Source of the DNA: Taudactylus pleione
Taxonomy: Eukaryota > Chordata > Amphibia > Anura > Myobatrachidae
DNA length: 64,000 bases
Assembly (NCBI GenBank): GCA_031769625.1
Contig: JAUIMM010000169.1
Coordinates: forward strand, 11,404,001-11,468,000
Reading direction: 5' to 3'
Below, piece by piece: positions 1-12,130 of this stretch (positions within the stretch are counted from its first letter, which is position 1; each line of letters begins with the position of its first letter). The position numbers and the translations under genes are program-made. The notes below the pieces were generated by a model that ran no database searches, had not been told where the DNA came from, and saw nothing but the letters and a program-made list of their open reading frames with translations.

Positions 1-698
1 AATAAATGTGAAAAAAATATCGGGGAAGCCCTGTGATAATAACGCCACCTGGAGGTGGCGTTATCCAGGGTCTCCCCCGGTTACTGGACTCCTGGCCTGC
101 TCTAACAGGGAGAGCAGAGCCGGGAGTCGGTCCCAGTAATCAGCTGTGTGGTCTAAATAGGCCGCAAGCTGATTACTGTAAAAAAAAGAAAAAAAAAAAA
201 AAATAGTAAAAAAAAAAAAATTACTTACCTGACTCCAGGGACCGGTGATCGGGCCTCCGGTGATGACTCCCCTCCGGTCAGCTGGTCTCCCATAGTACAC
301 TCCTGCCCGATCATCATGTGATCGGGCCCCAGTGCAGTATGCAATGAGGCCCGGAGCATGCAAGTAAGTGTAATTAAGGGTCGCGGGGGTCCGCGATCGC
401 GGGGGTCCGCGATCGCGGGGGCAGGGCTTAGCGCCGGGGGGGCGGGGCTTAGCATTGGAGGGGGGTTAGCAGCGGCGACCGGTCGGCGCATGCGCGGGCA
501 CTTACGGTATTTTTTGCGAAAATACCGTGATAAGGCTCCGAAGGGGATTCGCAGGGACAGAGCTTTATCGCAAGCTCTGTCCCTGCAAGGGATTTGTTGT
601 AAATCCCTGTGATATTGCCTGAATTCGCAATGCGAATTCAGTCGGTAATATCACACTACAATCTGCATTACCAATGCGGATTGTAGTAAATAGAGCCC
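1..698 (-). mobile_element. Serial-hairpin DNA element, GGGCTCTATTTACTA family, copy 1 (cut by window start)
   Basis: The right end reads TAGTAAATAGAGCCC, ending at 698. It is the inverted counterpart of the left end of the copy at 6973. The body is a chain of short hairpins, including a GCCACCT/AGGTGGC stem near 47-65, a GCTGATTACTG stem, TGAATTCGCA/TGCGAATTCA near 610-645 and AGCTCTGTCCCTGC around 550-590. It is the reverse complement of the 6973-7914 element over most of its length. No coding capacity is visible. The left terminus lies outside the window. It is probably non-autonomous and its superfamily is not proven. Confidence 0.75.
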
Positions 699-2795
699 TT
701 TGTCTGTATAAAACAGAACCCACCTGTGGAGCAGGAGCTGTCTAGCAGAATCTCATGTCTCCTAGGACAAAGCTGTTCCTCAGTGAGCACCACTGCTCCT
801 CCAATAAGATGTCTCCTGAGCTCCCGGCTGGTCACACACCCTTTCAGTGCTGTCAGAGAGGATCCCAAATGCCAAGGCATAATCCGGTGGCAACTATTGC
901 CACCTAGCATCTAATCACCACATTATAGATACACATCAGGCACATATTCTAAATAAAGTGCAATTGATGGGAATTAAGATTGTAGCAATGAAACCTAAAC
1001 TAAAACAAAGATATTAATATGTGGATATTTGTTAGTGTACAGTAGATATACTGACAAGTTTGGTAGAATAAAAACAATAATAATAATTGTATTAATATAG
1101 TAAGAATTTACATTCAATAATATTGACACTTTTAGGTGAGATGCTGAAACACCTGGAAAACTACCTCGTACATTATAGAAAGCAATATACTGTATGCACT
1201 ATGCTGGAATGACACTTGGCAACACCCCTTGCCAATCTGACTAGTTGTACCAAGTGAACATGCAATGTTCTGCAGTATGGCAAAAGCTGAAGGTTATACA
1301 AGGCAAATCATCCGCCCAAGTCTAGACTTCAAAGCTCCAAAAACATATCTAGAGTCATTTAGCCAGTATGCAAAGATGCATTAAGAAGAACTACATACAT
1401 GATGTAGCAAGGTCATATTCTAGGTCAATTCACCTTGGAACTTGGATTTGTTATTTAGTTCAGCACACAACAATAAGAGACACAAATATGAGTTGTGTCT
1501 TGCCTTACCTTGTACTATGCTATAACTCATGTAAGAAAAATGACATCCATTACAGCATTTCCTCTCTAAAACATAGGAGACCAATGACATAATAAAAACA
1601 TAATCTACCAAAAAAACCCTTATCTTGCAAATACAGTGATTTTAAACCATGACAGAGCAACATTTGTTCTTTGGTTTCTAGAATAAAGACTAGATGGAGC
1701 ATTGCTATGTTCACCACAGAATGTACCAACATACAGAAAAAACCCAGTACTTACATTTAAGATGAACTGGTATCCAGCGGCTGGCGATGGGAGAGAGAAG
1801 AGAGGTGATTTAGGTTCCGTCGCTAGCAGTGAATGGAAGACTGCAGTGTGATTACTGCTTACAATCTCTGTGCTATGCCCTTAATGCTGCTGCCTGCACC
1901 CACTGCATCTGTCAGATGTGACCTCTATGCTGCCTCAGGGCTAGGCACTCATATTCTGTGCAGTAATGTGCTTCACCATGTCCTGCTAGCTAAGAGGGGA
2001 CATCAGGCAGAACAATAATGATGTATATTTATCAAAGCTTCCCAGCTGCAGGCTACAGAAAGCAGCTTCATCAAAGAAGGCGATTATCCATATCACATTG
2101 CTCTGGGTGTCCTGAAATTCCCATTCGCCTTGTTCTGCGCTTACATGTGCAGCTGTTTTATGTGTCGTCTTAAACCACAGGAGGACAACATAGACCATAA
2201 AATGTAATGGTTCTGTAATTGATTTAAATAAGAGGGAGAGGCTTAGATAATGAATACATTATAAAGTTATTCTTTTTTGTCATATAATTGCATACCTTGC
2301 TGTAATCTTCTGTCCTAAATGCATCCTTCAATTAAGCAGGAGGACTACAAAAGCACGTTGTGGTTTTCATTAAGTATCAATCAAGTTTTCCAGTCTAAGA
2401 TCACAGTAATTGCCATTATTTGTGACAAAATGACTTTATGTAACATCAAGAGGGATATAGAAAACTGTCCTCTAATCTATCTGTATAAATGAGCTAGATG
2501 GGTAATACTAATCTGAATTATTGTAATAGGGTTGGTGTTGTGCAGTGTGGAGATGACCTGTCTGTTTGCGGAAATCTTCTGGCTACAGACAGAGCTACGC
2601 GGCCTATGCATGAAACGTCCAGGTCTAATTCAATTCCGCCACTTACGTATGTAGAACTTTGGTGACATTAATATGTATGTGTCATGATACACTTCTTGGA
2701 AATCACTGAATTAAATTGTACACCAATTCTGTAGTTTCATTTAGTCTAAACTGTGGCCATTTCCCCTCACTAGTATACATCAGGATGTTACAATG
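699..2795. other. No gene recognised; anonymous AT-rich sequence
   Basis: Only short reading frames with no recognisable motif occur here. I see no terminal repeats, tandem arrays or RNA gene. It may be old, unrecognisable repeat or unique intergenic or intronic sequence. Confidence 0.5.
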
Positions 2796-3350
2796 GGGCC
2801 CGTTTATCAATAATATTAGCGCCCAAAATCGCATTGCATGATGCAATTATACCGCCCAGATGTATTAAGTAGGACACGCAGGGACTAGTACTCCTAAAGT
2901 ATCCCATCCCTGCCATGTGCTCAGAGTTTAGAGACCGCAACAGCAGTCTCTTCACTCCTGTGCCGGAACTCCTGCACATGCGCAGCCTACAGACCACGCA
3001 TGTGCGATGCCATTTCCGGGGAGGGTTCTGGAGGAACAGTCTGCCGGTAAATTTTATGAAGTGTAGCCTATAGGCTACAGCGGCACAACGCCATCTTCAA
3101 ATGGTGTTAGCTGCAGGGACCAAACTTGGGAATGCTTCACATTCCAGAGCTTTGTAAATCTGACAGCTTCACATTCTCCATAGAAACTTATGGGACTTGC
3201 AGAGAGATATCTGCTGATGTCCCTACATCATACATTGGGGTGATACTAAACATTTGCGGGGTATCACCACAAAATGGGTGTTTTCGGGGAATTTCCACTA
3301 AATATTTAATGCTAAATATGCCCCAATGTCTTCAAAATTGTGTCAATTTA
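2796..3350. mobile_element. Probable serial-hairpin element starting GGGGCCCGTTTATCAA
   Basis: A GC-rich island starts sharply with GGGGCCCGTTTATCAA. It carries consecutive short hairpins: ATTGC/GCAAT near 2836, GAGAC/GTCTC near 2930-2955, TGTAGCC/GGCTACA near 3062-3080, GAATG/CATTC near 3130-3147 and GGTGATAC/GTATCACC near 3238-3267. The right terminal repeat is not clear and no target duplication could be read, so the right end is approximate. No coding potential is seen. Confidence 0.4.
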
Positions 3351-3428
3351 TGAAAGCACAAAACATACTTGACACACTTTGTATATAGTATTTGCACCTG
3401 GACAAACAAAAGGTAAATGTACCAAAAT

Positions 3429-3796
3429 CTAGGCCATCTTAACTTGCCCAGGGCCCCACGATTCTAGTAGCCTTCTAGTAGAGATGGGCTAGCCCGGGGG
3501 GTATTTACATGGAGTGTGTGGCCACTCGCACCATGCATAAGGCAGCCGGTTGAGATGCAGGTAGAGAAAGCTGCTGCCCGGCCACTCTGAGCTGGAGAAG
3601 AGAAGAGGGAGGTAGAGCCCGTAATCCTTGCTTTACATCATTTTTTTTATGTTTACACAATGATTTTATTGAAAGTACCAATAAATCTAAATGTTTAATT
3701 TTATTGACATTTACATTTTTATTTCTGGGAATGGGTGGTTAGGGGCACCAGTGCATTGCTTTGCCCAGGGCTTACAAAGCTGTTAAGATGGCCCTG
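3429..3796. mobile_element. hAT-type non-autonomous element with 8-bp target duplication
   Basis: The left end CTAGGCCATCTTAAC and the right end GTTAAGATGGCCCTG are imperfect inverted repeats. They are flanked by ACCAAAAT (3421-3428) and ACCAAGAT (3797-3804), a 7-of-8 match. Eight-base duplications and CAG-like termini are typical of hAT transposons. At 368 bp with no transposase, it is a deletion derivative or MITE. Confidence 0.72.
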
Positions 3797-3804
3797 ACCA
3801 AGAT

Positions 3805-4535
3805 ATCTACCAAATCAGATATTATACAGACTGAGGAGACCAAAGGTGATGCAAACTACACAGTTCCTAAAATGTTGTGTACTGAAGTTTGGTGATACTT
3901 AATCTTTCTTTCTCTCTCTCTCTGGCTGCCGGAAACTAATATTCCAGCAGCTGCCAGGCTCCGTCCACCTGGCCGCCTCCTCGGTTGCTGCGGCAACCTC
4001 TCCACAACTGCCTTCAGCCGGCCGGGCTTCAGAAGGAGGGAGTCCTAAAAGGATCTAATACTCACGGCTGCAGGAAGATGGTCTTCCACAGGCTGAGCAA
4101 AGGGGGATCAGGGAAGCTGCGGCTTCTCTTCTCTCCTCCATCTTCAGTCATTGATGGGGCAGCTGCGATGGGCACCAGCCTAAGCTGCTGACTGCACTGC
4201 AGAAGCTCCGGTCTATCACCCTTGCAGTCATGGGCGATCTGTAGGCTCACCCCCGGCTGCTGGCTGCTTTTCATATTGATTTTTTTTTTTTTGTAAATTA
4301 TGTAAATAATAGCTATTTATTCCCCATTCAGTATTATTTTATTAACACATCTGCATAATTCTTAATAAAATGTTACTGCATCGAGTTTAAGTAGATATAA
4401 TTGACATAATCTGTATGGACAATTTTGGTGCCATTTTTGGGAAAAATATTAGCCAGTTGAGGTTTGATACATCTTCCCTTAGATGTCCGTGTGATATAAT
4501 TCTGTGACTAATTGTGTTAATGTGCTATTACTCTG
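3805..4535. other. No gene recognised
   Basis: The stretch holds a short CT run near 3905-3922, a GC-richer patch near 3940-4260 and a T-run at about 4278. Nothing resembles a gene or a bounded element. Confidence 0.45.
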
Positions 4536-5560
4536 TGACTTAGGATCTGATTCAGCGATGCATGTAAATCCCGTCCCTGCTACGATTCCATATGCAGTGG
4601 TTGTGCGAAAATATGCAAATATCGCAGCTGGGGCCTTTACCACTGCTTACAATTTTGCATTCACAGGCTCAGACTACCCCCTAAATGGTCTTGACATGTC
4701 TACATTTGACTCCCCACCCCTGTAATCTCCCACAAATGCTCTCTAGCTGTCAATCATACGGTGTCGAAGTCCTCACTGCAACCGCCATTGGTATTATAAC
4801 TTGGCGCATGTGTTATGCGACATATACGCATGTGCATGATAACAAAAAAATTATCTGCAAAAATTGACCCTGCCTGCACCTCTAAATTAGGCCCTGAAAG
4901 GGAGATTTCAACTGTTTGAGGGAATTGGCTTCTAACTAGGAGCTAATTCAATTGTTTGCGCGACCAGTCCCATTGTAGTGGCGATGAGCGTATTCTTGTG
5001 CCCTAATACATGGGATTAGCATCTCCAGTGCTAAAGGCCTGATATATGATGAACGCGAATGCTGCCACTGCTGCGATTATGTACGCAGCGGCTGTGCCAT
5101 AATATGCAAATGTAATAGCCTTCGGGATTTGTATTGAGACGCCCACCGGTGGCTTTGCAAATCCAAACAGCTGCGTACAAAGGCGTAGCATCGATCACAG
5201 ATCAGTCAATAATCGGCCTTCTGATTAATCCTATAACCACGCAGAATGGCTGCGGGGACTAACACACTGGAGCAATTTTACTGGGCACTGGATTGCAGTC
5301 GCAGACTGAGACACATCCAGAAAACGGTTGCGACATGCCTGTGTTTAAGTCGCAACCCCTCCACTGTTGCCGCCCACAAACGGTCCCTACCTGTCAATCA
5401 CTATGCTAAAAAATCCTCAAGCAAGTGGCATTGTTAATGAAACGACGCATGCGTAGTGCGACTCATGTGCATATTAGCGATAATCTTTCGCCTGCGTAAA
5501 CAAAGGGACTGATTCATAGATGGACTCAATGCCGAAGTGCCGGGCGCACTGCAGTTAAGG
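4536..5560. mobile_element. Degenerate GGCCTGATTCA-type element remnants
   Basis: Fragments resemble the ends of the CATTCAGAG element family: CTGATTCAGCG near 4549, TTAGGCCCTGA near 4887 and GGGACTGATTCAT near 5505. Between them lie short self-complementary stretches with CpG-rich words such as GCGATTATGTACGCAGCGG. Boundaries and target duplications cannot be fixed, so these are old, overlapping remnants at best. Confidence 0.32.
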
Positions 5561-6972
5561 CGCATCCTGCGCTTGAGAGACAAGCCTCAAACCCCTTCTT
5601 TATGTGGATTTCTGCCCAGGATGGTGTGAGTGGAAATCCATGTTAAGTACAACCTCGGGGCTGGCCGCTCAAATTAATTGAGTTAGATTGCAGCCATTTT
5701 AAACAGGAGCTAATTCTCTTTAAAAAAATGTAATCATATAAGATATCTCCATCATTCAATAAGTTGCCGCCATCTCCATAGTTCTCTCTAGGTACAACAG
5801 TGAAATGGGGCTATTTGACATGCTCTGTTTTCTGTGCTTTTTCGAGCAGGATCTTCTGTCATACATGCCTACTTTCCCAGTTTGGCCGGGAGCCTCCCGA
5901 AAATCGGGTGCCGCTCCCGACCTCCTGGAAAAGTAAGCACCTGTCCCGGTATTTTCCCTCCCCCCGCCCGCCAGATATAATAGTAAAAATATACCTGCAG
6001 CAGGGGTGGGCTGATGAGGTGATTTGCGCTAAATTGCGTCATCGTGGCCCCGCCCCGCCCCCGGCAACACAATGCCGAGATTACAAGCATTATGTTGCCA
6101 AGGGCGGGCCCATGATGATGTTACCGCGAGATCATGCCTCCGACCCACCCTCAAAACTGTGACACGCCCCCAAAACAGATCTGGGACCTTATTTTATGGT
6201 CTGACACTCTGCGATATAAAGTAATTATTTCACCTGAGTGTTTCATTGAAAATACAGAGGCAGTCTGTGTATAGAGTCCACCTGCAATGTCTTTATTATG
6301 TGCTGCCTATGGCTGGGAATGCGGTTACCAACTAAGGCGACCTCCTAGTCCACATACTTTATAATATTGTAGTATACAGCTGATTATCACATACAGTAAG
6401 AACTTAAATACAAACACACAACAAAAACATGTTTAGAACTCCATATATCAACCTATTCATACAAGACAAAAGTTTACATACTGTGTGCTCACAACTGCCT
6501 TATATCAGTGCTAAAAGCTGTCATTTTGCTGACTATAGACTCATTTTTATGTCTCTCAATCAGGGCTGCTCAGTGCAAAGATTACTTGATAGAAATGTAA
6601 GTGCTTGGTTCTATTTTATTATAATTTTAGAGGTAAAGCAGAGAAGACAGTAATAATTTGCTGTCAATTACAATACTATTAATATTAACAAAGCTGTTTA
6701 TTTCCTTTTATTTTTAGAAGTGACACTGAATAAGAGATAAGCTTTCATGGAAATATGGCAACATGATGTTAATAACCTCTAGATAAGCTCAGCTGTAATA
6801 TAAGGGAAAGTAAGGCAGTATAATGACCCACATACTTACAAGTGTGTCCTCATACACCTATCCTTTTTTGCACCATATGGCTTGAGATGCATGACGTCTC
6901 TTAGACGCTCCGTCACGGGTGGCTATTCCCAGACTTTTTCCTAAATTTATTCACACTGTAGCTGCATACAAG
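5561..6972. other. No gene; a small GC-rich repeat-like patch near 5862-6180
   Basis: Between about 5862 and 6180 there is a GC-rich stretch beginning CATGCCTACTTTCCCAG, with internal CCGGGAG/CTCCCG complementarity that suggests a short hairpin-bearing repeat. The remainder, 6200-6972, is anonymous AT-rich sequence with no gene signal. Confidence 0.4.
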
Positions 6973-7914
6973 GGGCTCTATTTACTACAATCCGCATATT
7001 GAATGCGGATTGTAGTGTGATATTACCGAGTGAATTCGCATTGCGAATTCAGGCAATATCACAGGGATTTACTATAAATCCCTTGCAGGGACCGAGCTTG
7101 CGATAAAGCTCTGTCCCTGCGGATCCCATCCGCACTCTAGTCGCGGTATTTTCGGAAAAAATACCGCGACTAAGAGCCCGCGCATGTGCCGACCGACCAC
7201 CGCTACTACCCCCCCACCGACGCTAAGCCCCACCCCCTGGTGCTAAGCCCCGCCCCCCGCGATCGCGGACCCCCGCGACCCCCCCACCCTTCATTACACT
7301 TACCTGCACCTCCTGGCCTTCGGTGATCTTCTCCGGGCTTCCCAATCAGGTGATCTCCCATACTGCACTGGGGCCCGATAACCTGATGACCGGGCCCCAG
7401 TGCACTGTGGGAGACCAGCTGACCAGAGAGGAGCCATCACCGGAGGCCCGATCACCGGTCCCTGGAGTCAGGTAAGTAAAAAAAAAAAAGTTTAATTTTT
7501 TTTTTCTTTTTTTTACAGTTATCAGCTTGCGGTCTGCTTAGACCACATAGCTGATTACTGGTACCGGCTCCCAGCTCTGCTCTCCCCGTTAGAGCAGAGT
7601 GGGAGCCCGGTAACCGGGGGAGACCCTGGATAACGCCACCTCCAGGTGGCGTTATTATCACAGGGCTTCCCCCGGTATTTTTTTACAATTTATTTTTAGT
7701 AACTGTGGTCGGATCACATTTCCCATTACAATTATGGGAAATGCGATCTGCTTTACTAAAAATAAGTGATACTGGGGGTTGGAGTAGAATTTTACTAATT
7801 CTACTCCAATTGCCCTGTAATAACTACAGGTGAAACTAAAATAATGTGAAAGGGGTGTGAAAACAACCTTTTTCACTTTATTTTAGTAAAAATAATGTTA
7901 ATAAGTAGAGCCCA
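6973..7914 (+). mobile_element. Serial-hairpin DNA element, GGGCTCTATTTACTA family, complete copy 2
   Basis: The left end GGGCTCTATTTACTA and the right end TTAATAAGTAGAGCCC are imperfect inverted repeats; the element is 942 bp. The interior is a near-continuous chain of hairpins, including stems at 7033-7053, 7076-7084 with an AT loop, 7084-7120 (GCAGGGAC...GTCCCTGC), 7145-7170 (CGGTATTTT/AAAATACCG), 7362-7406, 7564-7610 and 7630-7655 (12 bp, 2-base loop). A poly-A/poly-T tract at 7478-7515 follows a CAGGTAAGT at 7469. No transposase reading frame is present. Flanking AAG/AAA does not give a clean duplication. It is inverted relative to copy 1. Confidence 0.8.
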
Positions 7915-8083
7915 AAGTCTCTTATAGCGTACTAGGCACTTAGGATTAGTACTTTTGTCACAAAAAATGGTATAAAGTCACAGATTAAGCACAACAATGT
8001 GTGGCGTGAAGCATGGCCAGCACCAGTGTCCAGGGTACCCGTGCATTGTAATCTGTCACTTTAGTGATGGGAATCTGTATGTA

Positions 8084-8336
8084 ATGCCGGCTGTCGGGAC
8101 ACCTCCTGTCTAAATACAGACAGCGGCATCCCGATGGTTGGTATCCCGACATGGGTCGGGTAAGTATATTTACCCTTCCCCCTTCTCCCCCTAACCCTCC
8201 CTTCTTGTAGCCTAACCATAACCCTCCCCATTAGTACCTAAACCTAACCCTCCCCCCTTCATGCCTAAACCTAACTCACTCCCCTCAGTGGTGCCTAACC
8301 CTAACCCTCCCCCCCTAGGGGTGTCTAACCCCGCTA
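8084..8336 (+). mobile_element. Foldback element remnant with telomere-like CCTAACCCTAA core
   Basis: It begins with a GC-rich hairpin region (GCCGGCTGTCGGGA ... CATCCCGAT). At 8180-8336 it runs into degenerate CCTAACCCTCC repeats punctuated by TAGTACCTAA or GGTGCCTAACC. The same layout occurs at 23060-23500 and 54715-55207. It is non-coding, and the right end is truncated against the L2 fragment. Confidence 0.55.
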
Positions 8337-8479
8337 CGCTGCCATTATCTGTTGATGGCACAACTATCTCCTCTAGCCCCAAAGTGTTGTCTTGGAGCTA
8401 TCCTAGACTCCTCCCTCTCATTTAAACCACACATTCAGCACCTCTCACAGTCCTGCCTTTTCCATCTCAAAATATTTCC

Positions 8480-8953
8480 ATGATTAGATCCTTTCTCAAC
8501 CTGGATGCTACTAAAACTCTCATCCACTCACTAGTCATCTCCAGATTGGACTATTGTAACCTTCTCCTAGCTGGCCTCCCAGTCTCCCATCTCTCTCCAC
8601 TACAATCGGTCCTCAATGCTGCTGCTTGGCTCATCTTCCTCTCCAGACGTTATACATATGCTTCCCCTCTCCTTCAAGCCCTACACTGGCTCCCCTTCCC
8701 CTTCAGTTGCCAATTCAATGTTCTTACACTTGCCTACAACGCCCTCACCAAATCCTCTCCCACTTTATCGCCCTTCACACTCCCGCCTGTCCGCTTAGCT
8801 CAACAAATACATGCCGCCTCTATTGCCAACTGCTTACTTCCTCCCCACTCCCGCCTCCAAGATTTTGCCCGTGCTGCTCCCTACCTTTTGGAACTCTCTC
8901 CCTCTCCCTATCAGATTGTCTACCTCTCTACAAATCTTCAAACGGGCTCTTAA
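8480..8953 (+). pseudogene. L2 ORF2 C-terminal remnant
   Basis: An open stretch of about 157 codons encodes the region downstream of the reverse transcriptase core of a CR1/L2-type ORF2. Visible family motifs are SRLDYCNLLLAGLP, a VLNAAAWLI segment (usually NAAARL), SPLLQALHWLP and NVLTLAYNALT. The catalytic RT motifs lie upstream and are absent. After about residue 105 the reading frame drifts: neighbouring frames carry the expected continuation, showing frameshifts. The stop belongs to the decayed frame. The ATG at 8480 is not a native start. It is non-functional and a host function is very unlikely. Confidence 0.8.
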
Positions 8954-9001
8954 GACCCACTGCTTCATCAAATCCTTCCAGCTCTCATCCTAACCCACTT
9001 C

Positions 9002-9110
9002 GGGGTCTACTTACTAAGCAGTGTTAGGAGACGGAGTGAAAAGTGATAAGGTGCCAGCCAATCAGCTCCTAACTGCCACTTGTCTTTTAACACTGCTTAA
9101 TAAATAGACC
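9002..9110. mobile_element. 109-bp MITE nested in the L2 3' UTR
   Basis: Inverted termini GGGGTCTACTTACTAAGCA and TGCTTAATAAATAGACC are flanked by a perfect 5-bp duplication, ACTTC (8997-9001 and 9111-9115). The L2 sequence resumes across the junction when compared with the related antisense copy, so this inserted into an existing L2. The termini resemble the GGGCTCTATTTACTA family. Confidence 0.8.
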
Positions 9111-9449
9111 ACTTCATGCTCTTTCCTCCCTATCTACCTCTTCTGTGTCACGCCTGTCTGTCTGCCCCTCCCCTTTAGAATGTAAGCTCTCACGAGCAGG
9201 GACCTCTTCCCTCGTGTGCTTCCCCTTACACTTTCTTCTAGTCCTTACACCTAACACTTGACTGCTAACTCCCTGCTGCTTATTGTAAGTGCTTTAATCG
9301 CTATTGCAGCAATGTATATAAACCATGTCCTTGTCCTGCACTGTAATGTACTGTAAGTTACTCTTTCTTCTTCACTTATTAGTTTATGTACTCTGTAAGG
9401 TGCTGTGGAACACTTGTGGCGCCATATAAATAAAGGATAATAATAAGCT

Positions 9450-9720
9450 TGGTCGACTGACCCGGCATTTCAACCCTGGTCACGAACAGGGTTGAACGCG
9501 GGTTTAAACCGACTTGTGAAGCCGTGTGAAAGGGTAAAGTGGGTTGATGCGACCCAGGTCCTGTTGTCTGCATAGGAAAAGCCAGCGCTGACTCATCATG
9601 TGACATCGGTGGAGTTATTGACCCGGCATTAGACAGGGGTCTCAGCCGAGTCGCTCCCGGGATGGGCGCGTGAACATCATCCCGGGTGCTAGTGGAAAAG
9701 GGATATCAGTCTGCATAAAA
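9450..9720. mobile_element. Fragment of a GACCCGGCATTTCAAC repeat family
   Basis: GC-rich sequence with GACCCGGCATTTCAAC, GTTGATGCGACCCAGG and TCCCGGG words matches the 27598-27985 element closely and in the same order. Here the CCCTTTCACAC-type left terminus is missing. It is non-coding and has the character of a non-autonomous DNA transposon. Confidence 0.55.
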
Positions 9721-11807
9721 GTATGTAGGAATAAGAGACCTATGGTGCAGCAGGGCAATATTCATATTCAAAATCCTATTTACTGTAAAGGAAATAAAGA
9801 TTTATAAATAAATGAAAACTTCTGAACACATTCCACTGATTTATACATTTGTGGTTTCATATATATTCTCCTGCCTCTAAAGAGGTGTCGTTAACTAGCA
9901 AAAAATACAGGCCACACAAATAATCCTGTTTAATAATGCATCACAGATTCATTGAAATATCAATAATCAGAGTAGGACTTTGGAAAGCCTCTGAAATCTA
10001 AATCCGTTCATGTATAATGCTGACTGCAGATACATGTAACACAGAGCTCCACTTTTACAGTGTTCAGCCAACATAAACCCTTCAGTTTATAATTGAATAG
10101 GAATAAATATGACGCTTAAAATAAAGGTATTCTGTTACCGACATCTTTCTTTATATTTAAATCAGAGAAGATCAATACAGTGTGGGGCAGGACCTAATAC
10201 ATATGATAGAGCAATGTGGATGTACCTAACTTTTTAACTTTTACAAGCATTTGTCTCACAGCAACAAACCTGCAGTGATCACTAAGTGTTATCAATGTAA
10301 CCTATCTATCTGCAATACAGAAGAGCCAGCACATCCTTATTAACACGTAAGACATAAATTACTGTACTTGGAAATGTGGCTTCGGATTACTATTTGCAAA
10401 TACTGAAAAAATCTACTTTATAAGCAACACATTTACATTTGGTAAAATGAAACATGTTATCAGTGTTCTGCAATGCAATGAAATTCTACACACATGCAGA
10501 CACACATGTATAATATCAAATATCATAGGATCATACCAACTGTGAATAGTCTACCACTTCATTGTATGCACATGAAAATGAATGTAAACATATTTACCGT
10601 TACTTAGCTTTACTGCATTCAATACAAAGCAATATTCAGAATACAGATGATTGTGTTCTGGAGAGCTCATATGGAATGATCTGTGGATCTGGAGCATTTG
10701 AAAAAATCAAGACACACAAACTTTCATTGCGAGGTGACATTACATATTCAGTGGTCTGCAGCTGACTGCTCTGCCTTCCTGCATATGCACCTAACAGAAT
10801 GGCAGGATTGCCTTAGTGACATCCAATCCCATGCCTGTCAGACGTTTAGCCACTCTCATTGCCATTCACTGCATTTTCCTCCAAGGCACCTATCTCAGTG
10901 GGAATTGTTTCCACGGAAACTGCAGATGGAGATTCTTCCTCCCTGAAATAATTACCATGGAAACAGTCTAATGCATTAGAGTGAGACTTTCATATTCTAC
11001 TCTCTCTCTCTATATAAAAATAAATAAATATATATCTCACAAATTAATCAGGTGTGCGTGTTTACTTTTAGTTGTGTTTGCAAATAAACACTTTCAGGTT
11101 TGTTTAATAACATGTTACAGTGTAGTCTCAAGTGCTAAATGAAAATCGACTTCTGTAAAAATAAAAGTGCGACATAAAATTCTTCATTAATGTCAATATA
11201 TTTTTTTCCCCGCTATTTATTAGAATGACATAAGTGAAGCTTAGGTTAGGAAATGTGATATTCACTAATGGCTCATTTTGTTTTTAACATCAGCCCCATA
11301 ATTGGTAAGTTACTTTCTAAAATGGTTTGGCCACATTTTAAACTTTTATTACAAATTGCTCTTCATCTTTGGGTACCTCCAAAGGAAAATTAGTGATTAC
11401 ATTGGGAAATATACTTGGATGTAACTGCACAGTGCAACTGTGAGATTGGAGCTTTGAATGACAAATTCAAATAAGCAATAGTGCAACACAATTAGGGCAC
11501 CCACAAAATATCTGACCTCATGCCAAGCCACTTCAGCCACCCTCCTGCAGCAGTGCATGCCAAGTGTCATAATACTGATATTATCTTGGACCACCAGGAG
11601 AGAATATGCCCAAGGGTAACTGCCAAAGATTCAGCACTATGGGGTCTATGTACTAACAGATGAAATGGGGAAAAAACCTAAAAAGTCAGTGTAAATCTTT
11701 CTACATATCGCTTCTTAATATGTACTAAAGGACTATTACTGCTGTTTGGTTGCCTGCGCTAATATATGGTTTGTGTTTAGCGCTGTCATTGATTCCTATG
11801 GCTCCGC
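9721..11807. other. No gene recognised; AT-rich anonymous sequence
   Basis: No recognisable protein motif, terminal repeat or array is present apart from a short CT/TA run near 11001-11035. A GC-richer patch at 10780-10930 encodes nothing I recognise. Confidence 0.5.
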
Positions 11808-11809
11808 TA

Positions 11810-12128
11810 AAGCTGGCCATACACCAGACCAACTTTCCTCCAACCATCAACTAGTTGGTTGGAATGAGAATCCGGTAATGCATGAGATCATATGACAATC
11901 AGCCATTTGCTCCCAAACACCAGAAAATGGACGAGAGCTGTTTCCAGACAAGTTGTTGAAATCAAACAGATTTATCCAACTTGCCTGAACGACCTTTTTC
12001 GTGTTTTCTGGTGTTTGGGAGCAAATTGCTGATTGTCATTTGCTCCAATATACATTACTGGATTTTCATTCCAACCAACCAACTAGTTGGATGGTTGGAG
12101 GAACTTTGATCTGGTGCATAGCCAGCTT
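11810..12128. mobile_element. Palindromic foldback MITE, AAAGCTGG family, copy 1
   Basis: Nearly the whole 319 bp folds back. AAAGCTGGCCATACACCAGA at the left pairs with TCTGGTGCATAGCCAGCTTT at the right, and internal CAACTAGTTGG and GGGAGCAAATTGCTGATT segments pair as well. It is flanked by TA on both sides, consistent with a TA target site as used by Tc1/mariner-type elements. A second copy lies at 26590-26915. Confidence 0.8.
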
Positions 12129-12130
12129 TA

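Larger units (their letters stand above)
8343..9446 (+). mobile_element. L2-type LINE, 3' fragment
   Basis: This is the 3' part of a non-LTR retrotransposon of the CR1/L2 group. The coding remnant is followed by a 3' UTR whose last bases (about 9396-9446) read GGTGCTGTGGAACACTTG, GGCGCCATATAAATAAA and then ATAATAATAA, the characteristic L2-like tail. The antisense copy at 42516-44998 aligns with it from about 8345 onward and so belongs to the same family. It is 5'-truncated, as usual for LINE insertions, and interrupted by a 109-bp MITE at 9002-9110. Confidence 0.85.
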
